Assembly: GCF_009827535.1 (NCBI RefSeq)
Contig: NZ_WTYN01000002.1
Location: 168,206 to 232,205 of the forward strand
Source of the DNA: Qipengyuania oceanensis
GTDB lineage: Bacteria > Pseudomonadota > Alphaproteobacteria > Sphingomonadales > Sphingomonadaceae
Direction: 5' to 3'
Length of the DNA: 64,000 nt
The notes under the pieces are model-generated. The model was not told where the DNA came from and did not search any database. It saw only the letters and a list, made by a program, of their open reading frames with translations. Both the position numbers and the translations under genes were made by a program. Below are positions 18,657-27,829 of this stretch, piece after piece (position 1 is the first letter of the stretch; the number at the start of each line of letters is the position of its first letter).

Positions 18657-19804
18657 TGCGACGCATTTCGATCCTCGGAGCAACGGGATCGGTCGGCGAG
18701 CAGACGCTCGACCTGATCCGGCGAAATCGTGCCGACTGGCAGGTGGTCGCGCTGACGGCCAACTGCTCGGCGGAGAAGCTGGCAGCCATGGCGCGTGAGT
18801 TCGAGGCGGAGATCGCCGTCGTCGGTGACGAGGGCTGCCTTACGCAACTGCGCGATGGGCTTGCCGGGTCGCAGGTCGCCGCCGCCGGAGGCGGCGAAGC
18901 GTTGTGCGAAGCTGCCGCTCGTCCGGCAGACATCGTGGTCGCGGCGATCGTCGGCTGTGCTGGGCTCGCACCTGTCATGGCCGCGATCGAGCAGGGCGCG
19001 ACCGTCGCCCTGGCGAACAAGGAGGCGCTGGTTTCGGCTGGCGATGTCATGACGGCCGCGGTCGCGCGACATCAGGCATTGCTTCTGCCGGTCGACAGCG
19101 AACACAATGCGATCTTCCAGTGCCTCGCCGGCAACCGCTTGTCGCAGGTGCGCCGGATCACGCTGACGGCGAGCGGCGGCCCGTTGCGAACGGTGGAGGA
19201 CCTGTCATCGGTGACGCCGGCGCAGGCCGTGGCGCATCCCAACTGGGACATGGGCGCCAAGATCAGCGTCGATAGTGCGACCATGTTCAACAAGGGCCTC
19301 GAACTGATCGAGGCGCATCACCTGTTCCCGGTCGGCCTCGACAAGCTCGACATCGTGGTCCACCCGCAAAGCGTGATCCATTCGATGGTCGAATACCGCG
19401 ACGGATCGACGCTGGCGCAGCTCGGTCCGCCGGACATGCGCGTGCCGATCGCTTCGTGCCTCGCCTGGCCAGAGCGGATGGACACGCCCTGCAAGCCACT
19501 GGACCTGCCGGCGCTCGGGACGATGACTTTCGAAGCGCCCGACGAGGTTCGCTTCCCCGCGACGCGCCTGGCGCGCGATGCGGCGGAGCAGGGCGGCGCG
19601 GCGCCGGCAGTGCTCAACGCCGCGAACGAAGTTGCGGTCGCCGCCTTCCTCGCCGGTCAGATCGGGTTCACGCGCATCGCGGCATTGGTCGAGCGCACGC
19701 TCGAACGTTCGAACTTCGGCGCCGCGCCCAAGACGGTCGACGACGTGCTGTTGATTGATGCCGCCGCCCGCAAGACGGCGCGCGAAATGCTGGAGCACGC
19801 CTGA
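18656..19804 (+). CDS. dxr: 1-deoxy-D-xylulose-5-phosphate reductoisomerase
   Basis: A 382-residue enzyme making 2-C-methyl-erythritol 4-phosphate in the non-mevalonate isoprenoid pathway, which feeds UppS. The NADPH motif ISILGATGSVGEQTLDLIRR starts at the N-terminus. The metal and substrate segment LLPVDSEHNAIFQCLAGN is present. The ATG overlaps the cdsA stop (TGATG), so the long frame reaching back to 18101 is read-through. Confidence 0.97.
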   Translation: MRRISILGATGSVGEQTLDLIRRNRADWQVVALTANCSAEKLAAMAREFEAEIAVVGDEGCLTQLRDGLAGSQVAAAGGGEALCEAAARPADIVVAAIVGCAGLAPVMAAIEQGATVALANKEALVSAGDVMTAAVARHQALLLPVDSEHNAIFQCLAGNRLSQVRRITLTASGGPLRTVEDLSSVTPAQAVAHPNWDMGAKISVDSATMFNKGLELIEAHHLFPVGLDKLDIVVHPQSVIHSMVEYRDGSTLAQLGPPDMRVPIASCLAWPERMDTPCKPLDLPALGTMTFEAPDEVRFPATRLARDAAEQGGAAPAVLNAANEVAVAAFLAGQIGFTRIAALVERTLERSNFGAAPKTVDDVLLIDAAARKTAREMLEHA

Positions 19805-19805
19805 A

Positions 19806-20924
19806 ATGTTCGAATCCGCCCCGGTCTGGATGTGGATCGTCGGCTTCCTGCTGGTGCTGGGGCCGCTGGTCACCGTGCACGAGCTCGGCCATTACCTCGT
19901 CGGTCGCTGGTTCGGCGTCAAAGCGGAAGCCTTCTCCATCGGTTTCGGAAAGGAACTCACCGGGTGGACGGACAGCGAGGGTACGCGCTGGAAACTGTCT
20001 GCCTTGCCGCTTGGCGGGTACGTCCAGTTCAAGGGCGACATGAACCCGGCGAGCATTCCCGATGCCGAGGCAATCGACAGTGCGACCGAAGAGGAACGCG
20101 ACGGCAGTTTCCACCACGCCGCATTGTGGAAGCGCGCCCTCATCGTCTTTGCAGGTCCGGCCACCAACATTCTGGTGACGCTCGCGATCTTTGCTTCTTT
20201 CAACCTCGCTTACGGCAGGTTCGAGGCGAGCAGCGAGGTAGGCAGTTTCGCCGAGGTTTCGGCCGGGCGCGAGGCGGGCCTGCAGGTCGGCGACCGGATC
20301 GAGGCGATCGACGGTGCTCCGGTCGAGAACTTCAACGAAGTCGCGCAGCGGGTCATGATGTACCCGGGCAAGACGGTCGAGTTGGCCGTGGAGCGCAACG
20401 GGCGCGAACTGGTGATCCCGGTCACGATCGGCGATTTCACGGAGCAGGACCGGTTCGGCAACGAAAGCCGCATCGGCCGCATCGGGGTTTATTCCGGGCC
20501 GCCCGAAACCAGTTCCGTCGGGCCTGTCGAGGCGATTGCGTTGTCGGTCGACCAGAGCTGGGACCTCGTTCGCATGATGGTCACCGGGATCGCCCAGATC
20601 CTGACGGGTGACCGCTCGGTGAAGGAACTCGGCGGGCCGATCAAGATCGCCAAGTATTCGGGCGAGCAACTGAGCCTCGGGCTGATGTCCTTCGTCAGCT
20701 TTGCAGCCCTCATCTCGCTTAACTTGGCATTCATCAACCTGCTGCCAATTCCCGCCCTCGACGGCGGGCACCTGGCATTCTACGCGGCCGAAGCGGTCCG
20801 TCGAAAGCCGGTCGGCCCGCGTGGTCAGGAACTGGCGTATCGCACCGGAGTGGGCCTCGTGCTGGCTCTCATGCTGTTCGTCACGATAAACGACCTCGCT
20901 TCGCTCCCGCTGTTCGGGAGATAG
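19806..20924 (+). CDS. rseP: Site-2 protease RseP (regulated intramembrane metalloprotease)
   Basis: A 372-residue inner-membrane zinc protease that cleaves anti-sigma factors and leftover signal peptides. The first membrane segment carries HELGH (H25, E26, H29), the C-terminal part has NLLPIPALDGGHL, and a PDZ domain lies between (around GREAGLQVGDRIEAIDGAPV). The ATG at 19806 is 1 bp after dxr. The dxr-rseP-bamA order is the standard proteobacterial one. Confidence 0.97.
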   Translation: MFESAPVWMWIVGFLLVLGPLVTVHELGHYLVGRWFGVKAEAFSIGFGKELTGWTDSEGTRWKLSALPLGGYVQFKGDMNPASIPDAEAIDSATEEERDGSFHHAALWKRALIVFAGPATNILVTLAIFASFNLAYGRFEASSEVGSFAEVSAGREAGLQVGDRIEAIDGAPVENFNEVAQRVMMYPGKTVELAVERNGRELVIPVTIGDFTEQDRFGNESRIGRIGVYSGPPETSSVGPVEAIALSVDQSWDLVRMMVTGIAQILTGDRSVKELGGPIKIAKYSGEQLSLGLMSFVSFAALISLNLAFINLLPIPALDGGHLAFYAAEAVRRKPVGPRGQELAYRTGVGLVLALMLFVTINDLASLPLFGR

Positions 20925-21078
20925 CGGGGGATAGGACGCAGGAGGTCGGCTCATTCGCCGCAGCAATGCTTGATCGGATCGCAAGCATCGGGCACAGGGC
21001 GGCCACCGCCGCTGTAACCTCGCAAAACGGCCGGTAAAGCGGCAATCGATAGACCTGGTAAATGGACGGAAAACCCCC

Positions 21079-23811
21079 TTGTCGATGATGGAAACCAGAC
21101 TGTGCGGCACCGTGAAACGGACTTCGCCCGCATCCTTCGCCTTGGCTCTGCTCGGGACCACCGTTCTCGCCGGGATACCGGTCGCCGCAGCGGCCCAGGA
21201 CAGCGGCACGGCCCAGGCCGAAGCGCAGGTTCAGCCGGTTGCGCAGAACGACACGATCCGGACCATCCAGGTCGTCGGTTCGCAGCGGCTCGAGCCGCAG
21301 ACGATCCTCAGCTACGTCAAGCTGCGCGCCGGGCAGACCTATACCCAGGCAGCCGGTGACCAGGCTCTGAAGGATCTTTACGATACCGAGCTGTTCTCGA
21401 GCGCGAGCGTGCGCAACGACAATGGCAACGTGATCATCGAGGTGGTCGAGAATCCGGTGATCAACCGGATCATCCTCGAGGGCAACAAGCGGATCAAGAA
21501 CGACAAGATCCTGCCTGAAATCAAGCTCGCCGCGCGCCAGATCTTCACCCGTTCCAAGGTCCGTGCCGACGTTGCGCGCATCATCGAACTCTACAAGCGG
21601 CAGGGACGTTTCGCCGCGACGGTCGAGCCGAAGATGGTCGAACTGGCGCAGAACCGCGTCGACATCGTCTTCGAGATCACCGAAGGGCCCAAGTCCAAGG
21701 TTCGCCAGATCAACATCATCGGCAACGACGCGTTCTCCGATGGCGAACTGCGTTCCGAGATGGTCACCAAGCAGGCGCGCCTGACCAGCTTCCTCAGTTC
21801 CAACACCAGCTACGATCCCGATCGTCTCGCCTTCGACCAGCAGAAGCTGCGCCAGTTCTACCTGACCGAAGGCTATGCCGATTTCCGGGTGGTTTCGGCG
21901 GTCGCCGAGCTGACTCCCGACAAGCGCGATTTCATCATCACCTACGTCGTCGAGGAAGGCGAGCGCTACAAATTCGGCGATGTCGGCGTGGACAGCCAGA
22001 TCCGTGACTTCGACAGCGAGCGGCTCGAGCGCACGCTGCCGATGAAGGAAGGCCAGTGGTACGACGCCAAACTGGTCGAGGACACCGTCGAGCAACTCAG
22101 CGAACTGGCCGGCACCTTCGGCTACGCCTTCGCCGACGTTTCGCCGCAGTTCAAGCCGAACCGCGAAAACCTCACCATGGACGTGGATTTCACAATCCGC
22201 GAGGCGCCGCGCGTTTATGTCGAGCGGGTCGACGTCAACGGCAACACGCTGACGCAGGACAAGGTCATTCGCCGCGAAATGCGGATCGCGGAAGGCGATG
22301 CGTTCAACTCGCTGCAGGTCAAGCGCTCGACCGCGCGCATTAACTCGCTGGGCTACTTCCAGGAAAACTTCGAGATCGAGCAGAAGGAAGGCTCCGCGCC
22401 CGACCGGATCATTCTCGAAGCCAATGTCGAGGAAAAGCCGACCGGCGAGCTCCAGCTATCGGCAGGCTTCTCCTCGATCGAGAGCTTCATCCTCGCGGCC
22501 TCGATCCGCCAGCGCAATTTCCGCGGGCGCGGGCAGACCGTCGGCGCCAGCGTCAACTGGTCGCGCTATTCGCGCTCGGCCCAGCTGAGCTTCACCGAGC
22601 CCTACGTGTTCGACCGGAACATCTCGCTCGGCGCGGACGTCTACCGCCGCGATTTCGACAACGGCTTCGGCAGCCGTCGCCGCACGACCTACGAACAGTC
22701 GACCACCGGCTTCAGCGTGCGTGCAGGCGTGCCGCTGACCGAATACATGTCGCTCGTCGGCAGCTACACCTTCAACTACGACGACGTGACGCTCGACGAG
22801 ACCCAGTTCTTCGCCGATCTCGACGGTGACGGCGTGCGGACCTGCGAGCCGCTGCTGGCCGGTCGTTACCTGTGCGAAGCGGTTGGCAAGCGCACCAACT
22901 CCATTCTCGGGGCGACGCTGGCGTTCGACACGCTCGATAGCCGGTACCGCCCGACCCGTGGCCGCAGCCTGTCGCTGACCGGTGAATTCGCCGGCCTCGG
23001 CGGTTCTGTCCGCTACTTGCGCATCCGCGGCAAGGCAGCACAGTACTTCCCGCTCGGCAAGGGCTTCATCTTCTCGCTCACGGGCGAGGGCGGGGCGATC
23101 CGCGGCCTGCGCGACAGCGATGGCGACGGCTACAACGAAGTGCGCCTGACCGACCGGTTCTTCCTCGGCGAACCGCAGATGCGCGGCTTCGACATCCGCG
23201 GCGTCGGCCCGCGCGTGCTGCGCCAGCCGATCATCAGCGATGGCGAGGGTGGCAGCATTCTCGTTACCGACCAGAACCGGGTCCAGGATGACGCGATCGG
23301 CGGCACCGCCTACTACCTTGGCCGTGCAGAGGTCGAGATCCCGCTGGGCAGCGGCGCGCGCGAGATGGGCTTGCGTCCGTCGGTCTTCCTCGACGTCGGC
23401 TCGGTCTTCAACGTCCAGAACCCGCGCGTCCAGTCCAGTCCGTTCCCGGACGGGATCAGCATCCCGATCCGTGATGCGAGCGGCAACGCGCTGTACACGC
23501 AGATCGATGCCGCTGCGCTCAACGATGCCGGCAATTGCGTCGCATCCTCGACATCGACGGTTACGAACCCGGTCAATCCGAGCCCGCCGGCTTGTCTTGC
23601 CAACGCCAACAACGTCGCGCTGGCAAACAACATCCCGCCGTTCCAGGAAGTCTTCCTGGGCGACAGTTGGAAACCGCGCGTTTCGATCGGGATCGGGGTC
23701 AACTGGAACTCGCCATTCGGTCCGTTCAGGATCGATTTTGCTCACGTCCTGCGTAAGCAGGAAGGTGACGACACGAAACGCTTCACATTCAATGTAGGAA
23801 CGCAATTCTGA
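21079..23811 (+). CDS. bamA: Outer-membrane protein assembly factor BamA
   Basis: About 910 residues. It has a signal peptide (ending AAAA-QD), five POTRA repeats (roughly residues 50-440) and a 16-strand barrel with the conserved RGF motif (MRGFDIRGVGPRVLR) and a C-terminal phenylalanine (NVGTQF). It inserts beta-barrel proteins into the outer membrane. The listed start is TTG, 8 bp after GGACGGA; the ATGs at 21085 and 21088 are alternatives. It is larger than the E. coli protein, partly because of a long loop near residues 805-860. Confidence 0.96.
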   Translation: MSMMETRLCGTVKRTSPASFALALLGTTVLAGIPVAAAAQDSGTAQAEAQVQPVAQNDTIRTIQVVGSQRLEPQTILSYVKLRAGQTYTQAAGDQALKDLYDTELFSSASVRNDNGNVIIEVVENPVINRIILEGNKRIKNDKILPEIKLAARQIFTRSKVRADVARIIELYKRQGRFAATVEPKMVELAQNRVDIVFEITEGPKSKVRQINIIGNDAFSDGELRSEMVTKQARLTSFLSSNTSYDPDRLAFDQQKLRQFYLTEGYADFRVVSAVAELTPDKRDFIITYVVEEGERYKFGDVGVDSQIRDFDSERLERTLPMKEGQWYDAKLVEDTVEQLSELAGTFGYAFADVSPQFKPNRENLTMDVDFTIREAPRVYVERVDVNGNTLTQDKVIRREMRIAEGDAFNSLQVKRSTARINSLGYFQENFEIEQKEGSAPDRIILEANVEEKPTGELQLSAGFSSIESFILAASIRQRNFRGRGQTVGASVNWSRYSRSAQLSFTEPYVFDRNISLGADVYRRDFDNGFGSRRRTTYEQSTTGFSVRAGVPLTEYMSLVGSYTFNYDDVTLDETQFFADLDGDGVRTCEPLLAGRYLCEAVGKRTNSILGATLAFDTLDSRYRPTRGRSLSLTGEFAGLGGSVRYLRIRGKAAQYFPLGKGFIFSLTGEGGAIRGLRDSDGDGYNEVRLTDRFFLGEPQMRGFDIRGVGPRVLRQPIISDGEGGSILVTDQNRVQDDAIGGTAYYLGRAEVEIPLGSGAREMGLRPSVFLDVGSVFNVQNPRVQSSPFPDGISIPIRDASGNALYTQIDAAALNDAGNCVASSTSTVTNPVNPSPPACLANANNVALANNIPPFQEVFLGDSWKPRVSIGIGVNWNSPFGPFRIDFAHVLRKQEGDDTKRFTFNVGTQF

Positions 23812-24494
23812 TGAAACTTCTTCTCAAGCCCGCCGTCGCGCTGGGCCTCGCCATGGCTGCCGCCTCGCCGCTCGTCTCCGCTCCCGCCTACGCGCAGAGC
23901 GCGAACGGTGTCGGCGTTGTCAGCCTGCCGGCTGCCGTCGCGAATTCGAATGCTTACAAGGTCGCCGAGCAGCAGCGCCCCGTCACGTACAAGGCGCAGC
24001 TCGACCAGGCCGAGGCACGCCGTGCCGCGATCGCCGCGCAGCTCCAGCCGATGATGACCAAGTTCAACACCGACCGTCAGGCCGCAAATCCGAACCAGCA
24101 GGCGCTCCAGCAGCAGGCCACGCAGATCCAGCAGATCGAGCAGAACGGCCAGCGCGAACTTCAGCAGATCCTCGCGCCGGTCTCGCTGAGCCGCGCCTAC
24201 GTGACCGAGCAGATCGAGGACAAGCTTGACGATGCGGTGCAGGCCGCAGCCAAGAAGAAGAACATCACGCTGATCCTTGATCCGTCGCAAGGCGCGGTGG
24301 TCTTCGCCGATGCCAAGCACAACATCACACAGGACGTCGTGAACGAGTTGAACGCGCTGCTTCCCAGTGCACAGCTGGTTCCGCCGCAGGGTTGGCTCCC
24401 GCGCGAAATCCGCGAGCAGCAGGCCGCCGCAGCAGCCGCCCAGGGCCAGCAGCCCGCCGCTCCGGCGACCGGCGCGCAGCCGACCGGCCGCTAA
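23811..24494 (+). CDS. skp: OmpH/Skp-family periplasmic chaperone
   Basis: A 227-residue protein with a signal peptide cleaved near AYA-QS (residue 29). The body is Gln/Ala-rich and alpha-helical, with a predicted coiled coil between residues 60 and 130, and the tail is Gln/Ala/Pro-rich (EQQAAAAAAQGQQPAAPATG). The family holds unfolded outer-membrane proteins in transit to BamA. It overlaps bamA by one base (TGATG), so the two are coupled. Confidence 0.9.
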   Translation: MKLLLKPAVALGLAMAAASPLVSAPAYAQSANGVGVVSLPAAVANSNAYKVAEQQRPVTYKAQLDQAEARRAAIAAQLQPMMTKFNTDRQAANPNQQALQQQATQIQQIEQNGQRELQQILAPVSLSRAYVTEQIEDKLDDAVQAAAKKKNITLILDPSQGAVVFADAKHNITQDVVNELNALLPSAQLVPPQGWLPREIREQQAAAAAAQGQQPAAPATGAQPTGR

Positions 24495-24518
24495 GACCAG
24501 AAGAACGGGGGCAGGGGT

Positions 24519-24971
24519 ATGAGCGAGAGCGGATTCGACGTCGTCGAGGTGCTGAAGCGCCTGCCGCATCGCTATCCCCTGCTGCTCGTCGACCGCGTGG
24601 CCGAGCTCGTCCCGGACGAGCGGATCCACGCGATCAAGGCGGTCAGCTTCAACGAGGACTTCTTCCAGGGGCATTTCCCCGGCTCGCCGATCATGCCCGG
24701 CGTGCTCCAGATCGAGGCGCTGGCGCAAGCCGCCGGTGTCCTCGCAGTGGAAAGCCTCGGCCTCGCGGGCTCGGGCAAGCTGGTCTATTTCATGGCGATC
24801 GAGAATGCCAAGTTCCGCTCGCCCGTGACGCCGGGCGTGTTGCTCGATCTCAAGGCCGAGTTCGTCCAGAAACGCGCCCGCGTGTGCAAGTTCGCGGGCG
24901 AGGCCTCGGTCGAAGGCAAGGTGACCTGCGAGGTCAGTTTCACCGCGATGATCGCGGACGCACCGGAATAA
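24519..24971 (+). CDS. fabZ: 3-hydroxyacyl-ACP dehydratase
   Basis: A 150-residue hotdog-fold enzyme dehydrating beta-hydroxyacyl-ACP in fatty acid synthesis. The catalytic helix [20 protein letters not shown] holds His52 and Glu66, and [13 protein letters not shown] is conserved. It is the last gene of the bamA-skp-fabZ string; lpxD and lpxA, often present here in other proteobacteria, are absent. Confidence 0.96.
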   Translation: MSESGFDVVEVLKRLPHRYPLLLVDRVAELVPDERIHAIKAVSFNEDFFQGHFPGSPIMPGVLQIEALAQAAGVLAVESLGLAGSGKLVYFMAIENAKFRSPVTPGVLLDLKAEFVQKRARVCKFAGEASVEGKVTCEVSFTAMIADAPE

Positions 24972-25064
24972 TCTTGCCAAACGGGCGAACGGTCGCTACC
25001 CGCGCGCCTTTCCCAACACAGCTGGACCGGTCGGAACCGTTCCGAAGCTAGAAGGACGTTTATC

Positions 25065-25289
25065 ATGAAGGCCGAAGGTCACCCCGAATATCACATGATC
25101 ACGGTCAAGATGACCGATGGCACCGAGTTCCAGACGCGCTCCACCTGGGGCAGCGAGGGCGACACAATGACGCTCGAAATCGACCCGACCAGCCACCCGG
25201 CATGGACCGGCGGTCGCCAGCAGCTGCAGGAAGGTGGCCGCGTTGCCGCCTTCAACAAGCGCTTCGGCGGGCTCAGCCTCAAGAAGTAA
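25065..25289 (+). CDS. rpmE: 50S ribosomal protein L31
   Basis: A 74-residue L31 ([20 protein letters not shown]...), preceded by AGAAGGACG. It contains no cysteine, so it is the zinc-independent form. A strong terminator follows. Confidence 0.95.
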   Translation: MKAEGHPEYHMITVKMTDGTEFQTRSTWGSEGDTMTLEIDPTSHPAWTGGRQQLQEGGRVAAFNKRFGGLSLKK

Positions 25290-25327
25290 CGAAATTTCCG
25301 GCCACGCGGGCTTCGGCCCGTTACGGG

Positions 25328-25354
25328 GGGCGGTCCGACGGGGCCGCCCTTTTT
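25328..25354 (+). terminator. Rho-independent terminator after rpmE
   Basis: A 9-bp stem (GGGCGGTCC/GGGCCGCCC, one T-G pair) with a GACG loop, followed by TTTTT. Confidence 0.9.
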
Positions 25355-25358
25355 CGTG

Positions 25359-25739
25359 TCAGTGCAATTCGATCCTGCGCACCAGCAGCCAGAACGTCGC
25401 GGTGCCGACCCACACCGTCGACAGGAGCAGGAACGCGGCAAAGGCGCTCCGCGGATAGAGGAAATAGCTCGCCGCGTAGAGCACCGCCGGCAGAATCGCG
25501 AGCGTGGCCATCGCGAGCATCCTGAGCAGAGACGAGCCGAGAAAGTGCCTCAGGGCAATATAGGCCGGCACGCCGAGGACCGTCGCCGCGATCGCAATCA
25601 GATAGGGGAAGGGCGTGCGCACCGCGCGGTGGAGCGGGATGTCATCGACGACCATCCAGTAAATGGTCGAAACCAGCGCTGCGACTAGAGCCGAGACGAT
25701 CAGGCGGAGCGCGACCGGAAGTCGGCTCACCAGCCCCAT
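25359..25739 (-). CDS. Small polytopic membrane protein of unknown function
   Basis: About 126 residues with four predicted transmembrane helices (for example RLIVSALVAALVSTIYWMVV and FPYLIAIAATVLGVPAYIAL). I do not recognise the family. The start at 25739 (MGLVSRLPVALR) is chosen because the frame before it, back to 25853, overlaps the upstream oxygenase and is Arg/His-rich. It overlaps the end of that gene by 13 bp, so it is probably co-transcribed with it. Confidence 0.7.
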   Translation of the reverse strand: MGLVSRLPVALRLIVSALVAALVSTIYWMVVDDIPLHRAVRTPFPYLIAIAATVLGVPAYIALRHFLGSSLLRMLAMATLAILPAVLYAASYFLYPRSAFAAFLLLSTVWVGTATFWLLVRRIELH

Positions 25740-26395
25740 TCCCTTTCGCGATACCACTTGGTGATGATGTATTTCGTGCCCTTGCGCACTTTCATCCCGT
25801 GGTGGAGCGTCGCCGGATTCACGCCGCCGTCGGGCAGTCGGTTGTTCCAGCACAGCAGCTTGCCGACTTCGGGCTGCACGATCTTGCCCAGCGCCTTAAA
25901 GCGTGTCCCGCCGCCAGCCTCCACCTCGTCGAGATAGACCATAAAAGTCCAGGTGCGTTGTCCGGCTATCGAGCAGAACCTGTCGTAATCGGCACCGCCC
26001 GGCTCGAAATAGTCGGTGTGCGGTTTGAATTCCTGGCCGGGGGCATAGCGCTGGCCCTGGACCGGCTCGCCGAAGGCGGCATCGATCCCGTTCAGGGCTG
26101 CGAGTTTCTCTTCGAGCTCGGCGACCGGGGTATCGGCGACATCGAGGTCGCACGTCTCGCTGGTGCGGAAGTAGTCGTCGCCATTGGGGTCCGCGATGGT
26201 GGAGGGGCGACGTCGGGCGTCGATCAGCCGGATCAGCGCGGCGCAGTGTGCTGGCGACAGGAATCCGCGCAGCTGCAACAGCTCCAGCTGTGACGAGGGC
26301 ACGCGCTGCATTCCGCGTCCTGCGAGTCGCTCGATACTGGTGTGGCCAGACCCGATCATTGGCGGGCAGGATAGGCCGGACGGCCGGTCGCACAA
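25727..26395 (-). CDS. 2OG-Fe(II) oxygenase (prolyl 4-hydroxylase-like)
   Basis: A 222-residue non-heme iron enzyme of the prolyl 4-hydroxylase alpha-subunit-like family, which hydroxylates protein or small-molecule substrates using 2-oxoglutarate and O2. The iron ligands are H126 and D128 (EFKPHTDYF) and a distal histidine at 198/199 (TLHHGMKVRKGTKYI), with K205 placed to bind 2-oxoglutarate. An alternative start is residue 13 (26359). The substrate is unknown. It is followed by an overlapping membrane protein. Confidence 0.88.
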   Translation of the reverse strand: MCDRPSGLSCPPMIGSGHTSIERLAGRGMQRVPSSQLELLQLRGFLSPAHCAALIRLIDARRRPSTIADPNGDDYFRTSETCDLDVADTPVAELEEKLAALNGIDAAFGEPVQGQRYAPGQEFKPHTDYFEPGGADYDRFCSIAGQRTWTFMVYLDEVEAGGGTRFKALGKIVQPEVGKLLCWNNRLPDGGVNPATLHHGMKVRKGTKYIITKWYREREWGW

Positions 26396-26567
26396 GAGGC
26401 TCCCTCGACGCCGCGAAAGATTGTTGCGTGCGAGCGCTCATGCAGCAGTTTTCGCTTCCCAAATCGACCCGCCTATGCAACAGCGCCGCCGCCGTCCGGA
26501 TACCGGCTTGACCGGTGGGTGGGCGGCACTATCAGGCCCCCCTTGCACGGCATGGCCGGGGCATGTG

Positions 26568-26644
26568 GCGATCGTAGCTCAGTTGGTTAGAGCGCCGGTT
26601 TGTGGTACCGGAGGTCGCGGGTTCGAACCCCGTCGATCGCCCCA
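26568..26644 (+). tRNA. tRNA-His (anticodon GUG)
   Basis: The cloverleaf has acceptor GCGATCG/CGATCGC, anticodon GTG in the TTGTGGT context, T-arm GCGGG-TTCGAAC-CCCGT and encoded CCA. G at 26567 can serve as the genome-encoded G-1, pairing with discriminator C73 at 26641, so the canonical HisRS identity elements are present. Confidence 0.95.
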
Positions 26645-26691
26645 TTCGTCCTTCGCAGCGCCGCTTCACGCCAGCCTCGAAAGGCTCATCG

Positions 26692-27756
26692 ATGACTGCA
26701 TTCTGGACCGAACCCGATTACGACGACCACGAGATCGTGCATTTCGTGCGTGACCGCGTGAGCGGCCTGACGGCGATCATCGCGGTCCATTCGACGCACC
26801 TCGGCCCGGGCGCTGGCGGCACGCGCTTCTGGCATTATGCCGATCCCAAGGACGGGTTGCGCGATGCGCTGCGGCTGAGCCGGGGTATGAGCTACAAGAA
26901 CGCCATGGCAGGCCTGCCGATGGGCGGCGGCAAGGCGGTGATCCTCGCCGACCGGAACCGGACCAAGACGCCGGAAATGCTCGCCGCCTTCGGGCGTGCG
27001 ATCGACGGGCTCGGCGGCAAATACGTGACCGCGGAGGACGTCGGGATTTCCGAAGCCGACATGGTCGCAGTCGCCCGGGAAACCGAGTTCGTCACCGGGC
27101 TTCCGACCGAGGCGAGCGACGATGTCGGCGGCGATCCGGGTCCGTTCACGGCAATGGGCATTTTCCATGGCATCAAGGCCGCCGTGGCGCACAAGCTGCG
27201 ACGGGAGAGCCTCGAAGGCGTGCATGTCGCGATCCAGGGCACCGGGAGCGTGGGCGGCGGCGTTGCCAGGTTGCTCGCGCGTGACGGCGCGAAGCTGACC
27301 CTGTCCGACATCGACGAAGAACGCGCAGCGGCGCTCGCCGACCAACTCGGCGCGGACCACGTGGCGTCGGACGCGATCATGGGCGTGGGCTGCGACGTGT
27401 TCAGTCCGAATGCGCTCGGTGCGATCCTCGACGACGAAGGCATCGCCAGGCTCGACTGCGCGATCGTGGCGGGTGGAGCGAACAACCAGCTTGCACGCGC
27501 ACACCATGGCGCGATGCTGGCTGCGCGCGATATTCTCTACGCGCCGGATTACGTCATCAACGCCGGCGGCATCATCAGCGTGGCGATGGAGTACTTGTGC
27601 CGCCGCCACGGCGATCCGTGCGACATCAACGAGGTTCGCAAGCGAATCGCGCAGATCCCGACGCGCCTCGAACAAATCTGGCTCGAGAGCGAGCGCAGCG
27701 GCGAGACATCCGACCGCGTGGCCGACGCCATGGCGCAGAAGCTGATCGGGCGCTGA
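26692..27756 (+). CDS. Glu/Leu/Phe/Val dehydrogenase, leucine-dehydrogenase-like
   Basis: A 354-residue NAD-dependent amino acid dehydrogenase that interconverts branched-chain or aromatic amino acids and their 2-oxo acids. The substrate site LPMGGGKAVI has the conserved lysines, and the Rossmann motif IQGTGSVGGGVARLLARDGA binds NAD. The ATG at 26692 is used; the frame back to 26602 runs through tRNA-His and is excluded. Length (about 350-365) fits leucine dehydrogenase. Substrate preference cannot be read. Confidence 0.9.
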   Translation: MTAFWTEPDYDDHEIVHFVRDRVSGLTAIIAVHSTHLGPGAGGTRFWHYADPKDGLRDALRLSRGMSYKNAMAGLPMGGGKAVILADRNRTKTPEMLAAFGRAIDGLGGKYVTAEDVGISEADMVAVARETEFVTGLPTEASDDVGGDPGPFTAMGIFHGIKAAVAHKLRRESLEGVHVAIQGTGSVGGGVARLLARDGAKLTLSDIDEERAAALADQLGADHVASDAIMGVGCDVFSPNALGAILDDEGIARLDCAIVAGGANNQLARAHHGAMLAARDILYAPDYVINAGGIISVAMEYLCRRHGDPCDINEVRKRIAQIPTRLEQIWLESERSGETSDRVADAMAQKLIGR

Positions 27757-27829
27757 GCCCGGGCGATCGCGCCGGTTGAGCTTGCGGGGTGCGCGCCTCG
27801 CTGGCAAAGGGTCCCCGAACGGACTTTCC

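Noticed and set aside
20925..21078. GC-rich leader before bamA as a possible riboswitch
   Set aside because: No recognisable riboswitch core; only short GC stems.
25034..25060. GGAAC ... CGTT before rpmE, as a possible EcfG promoter
   Set aside because: Spacing is 19 bp, outside the usual 16-17, and the CGTT overlaps the ribosome-binding region.
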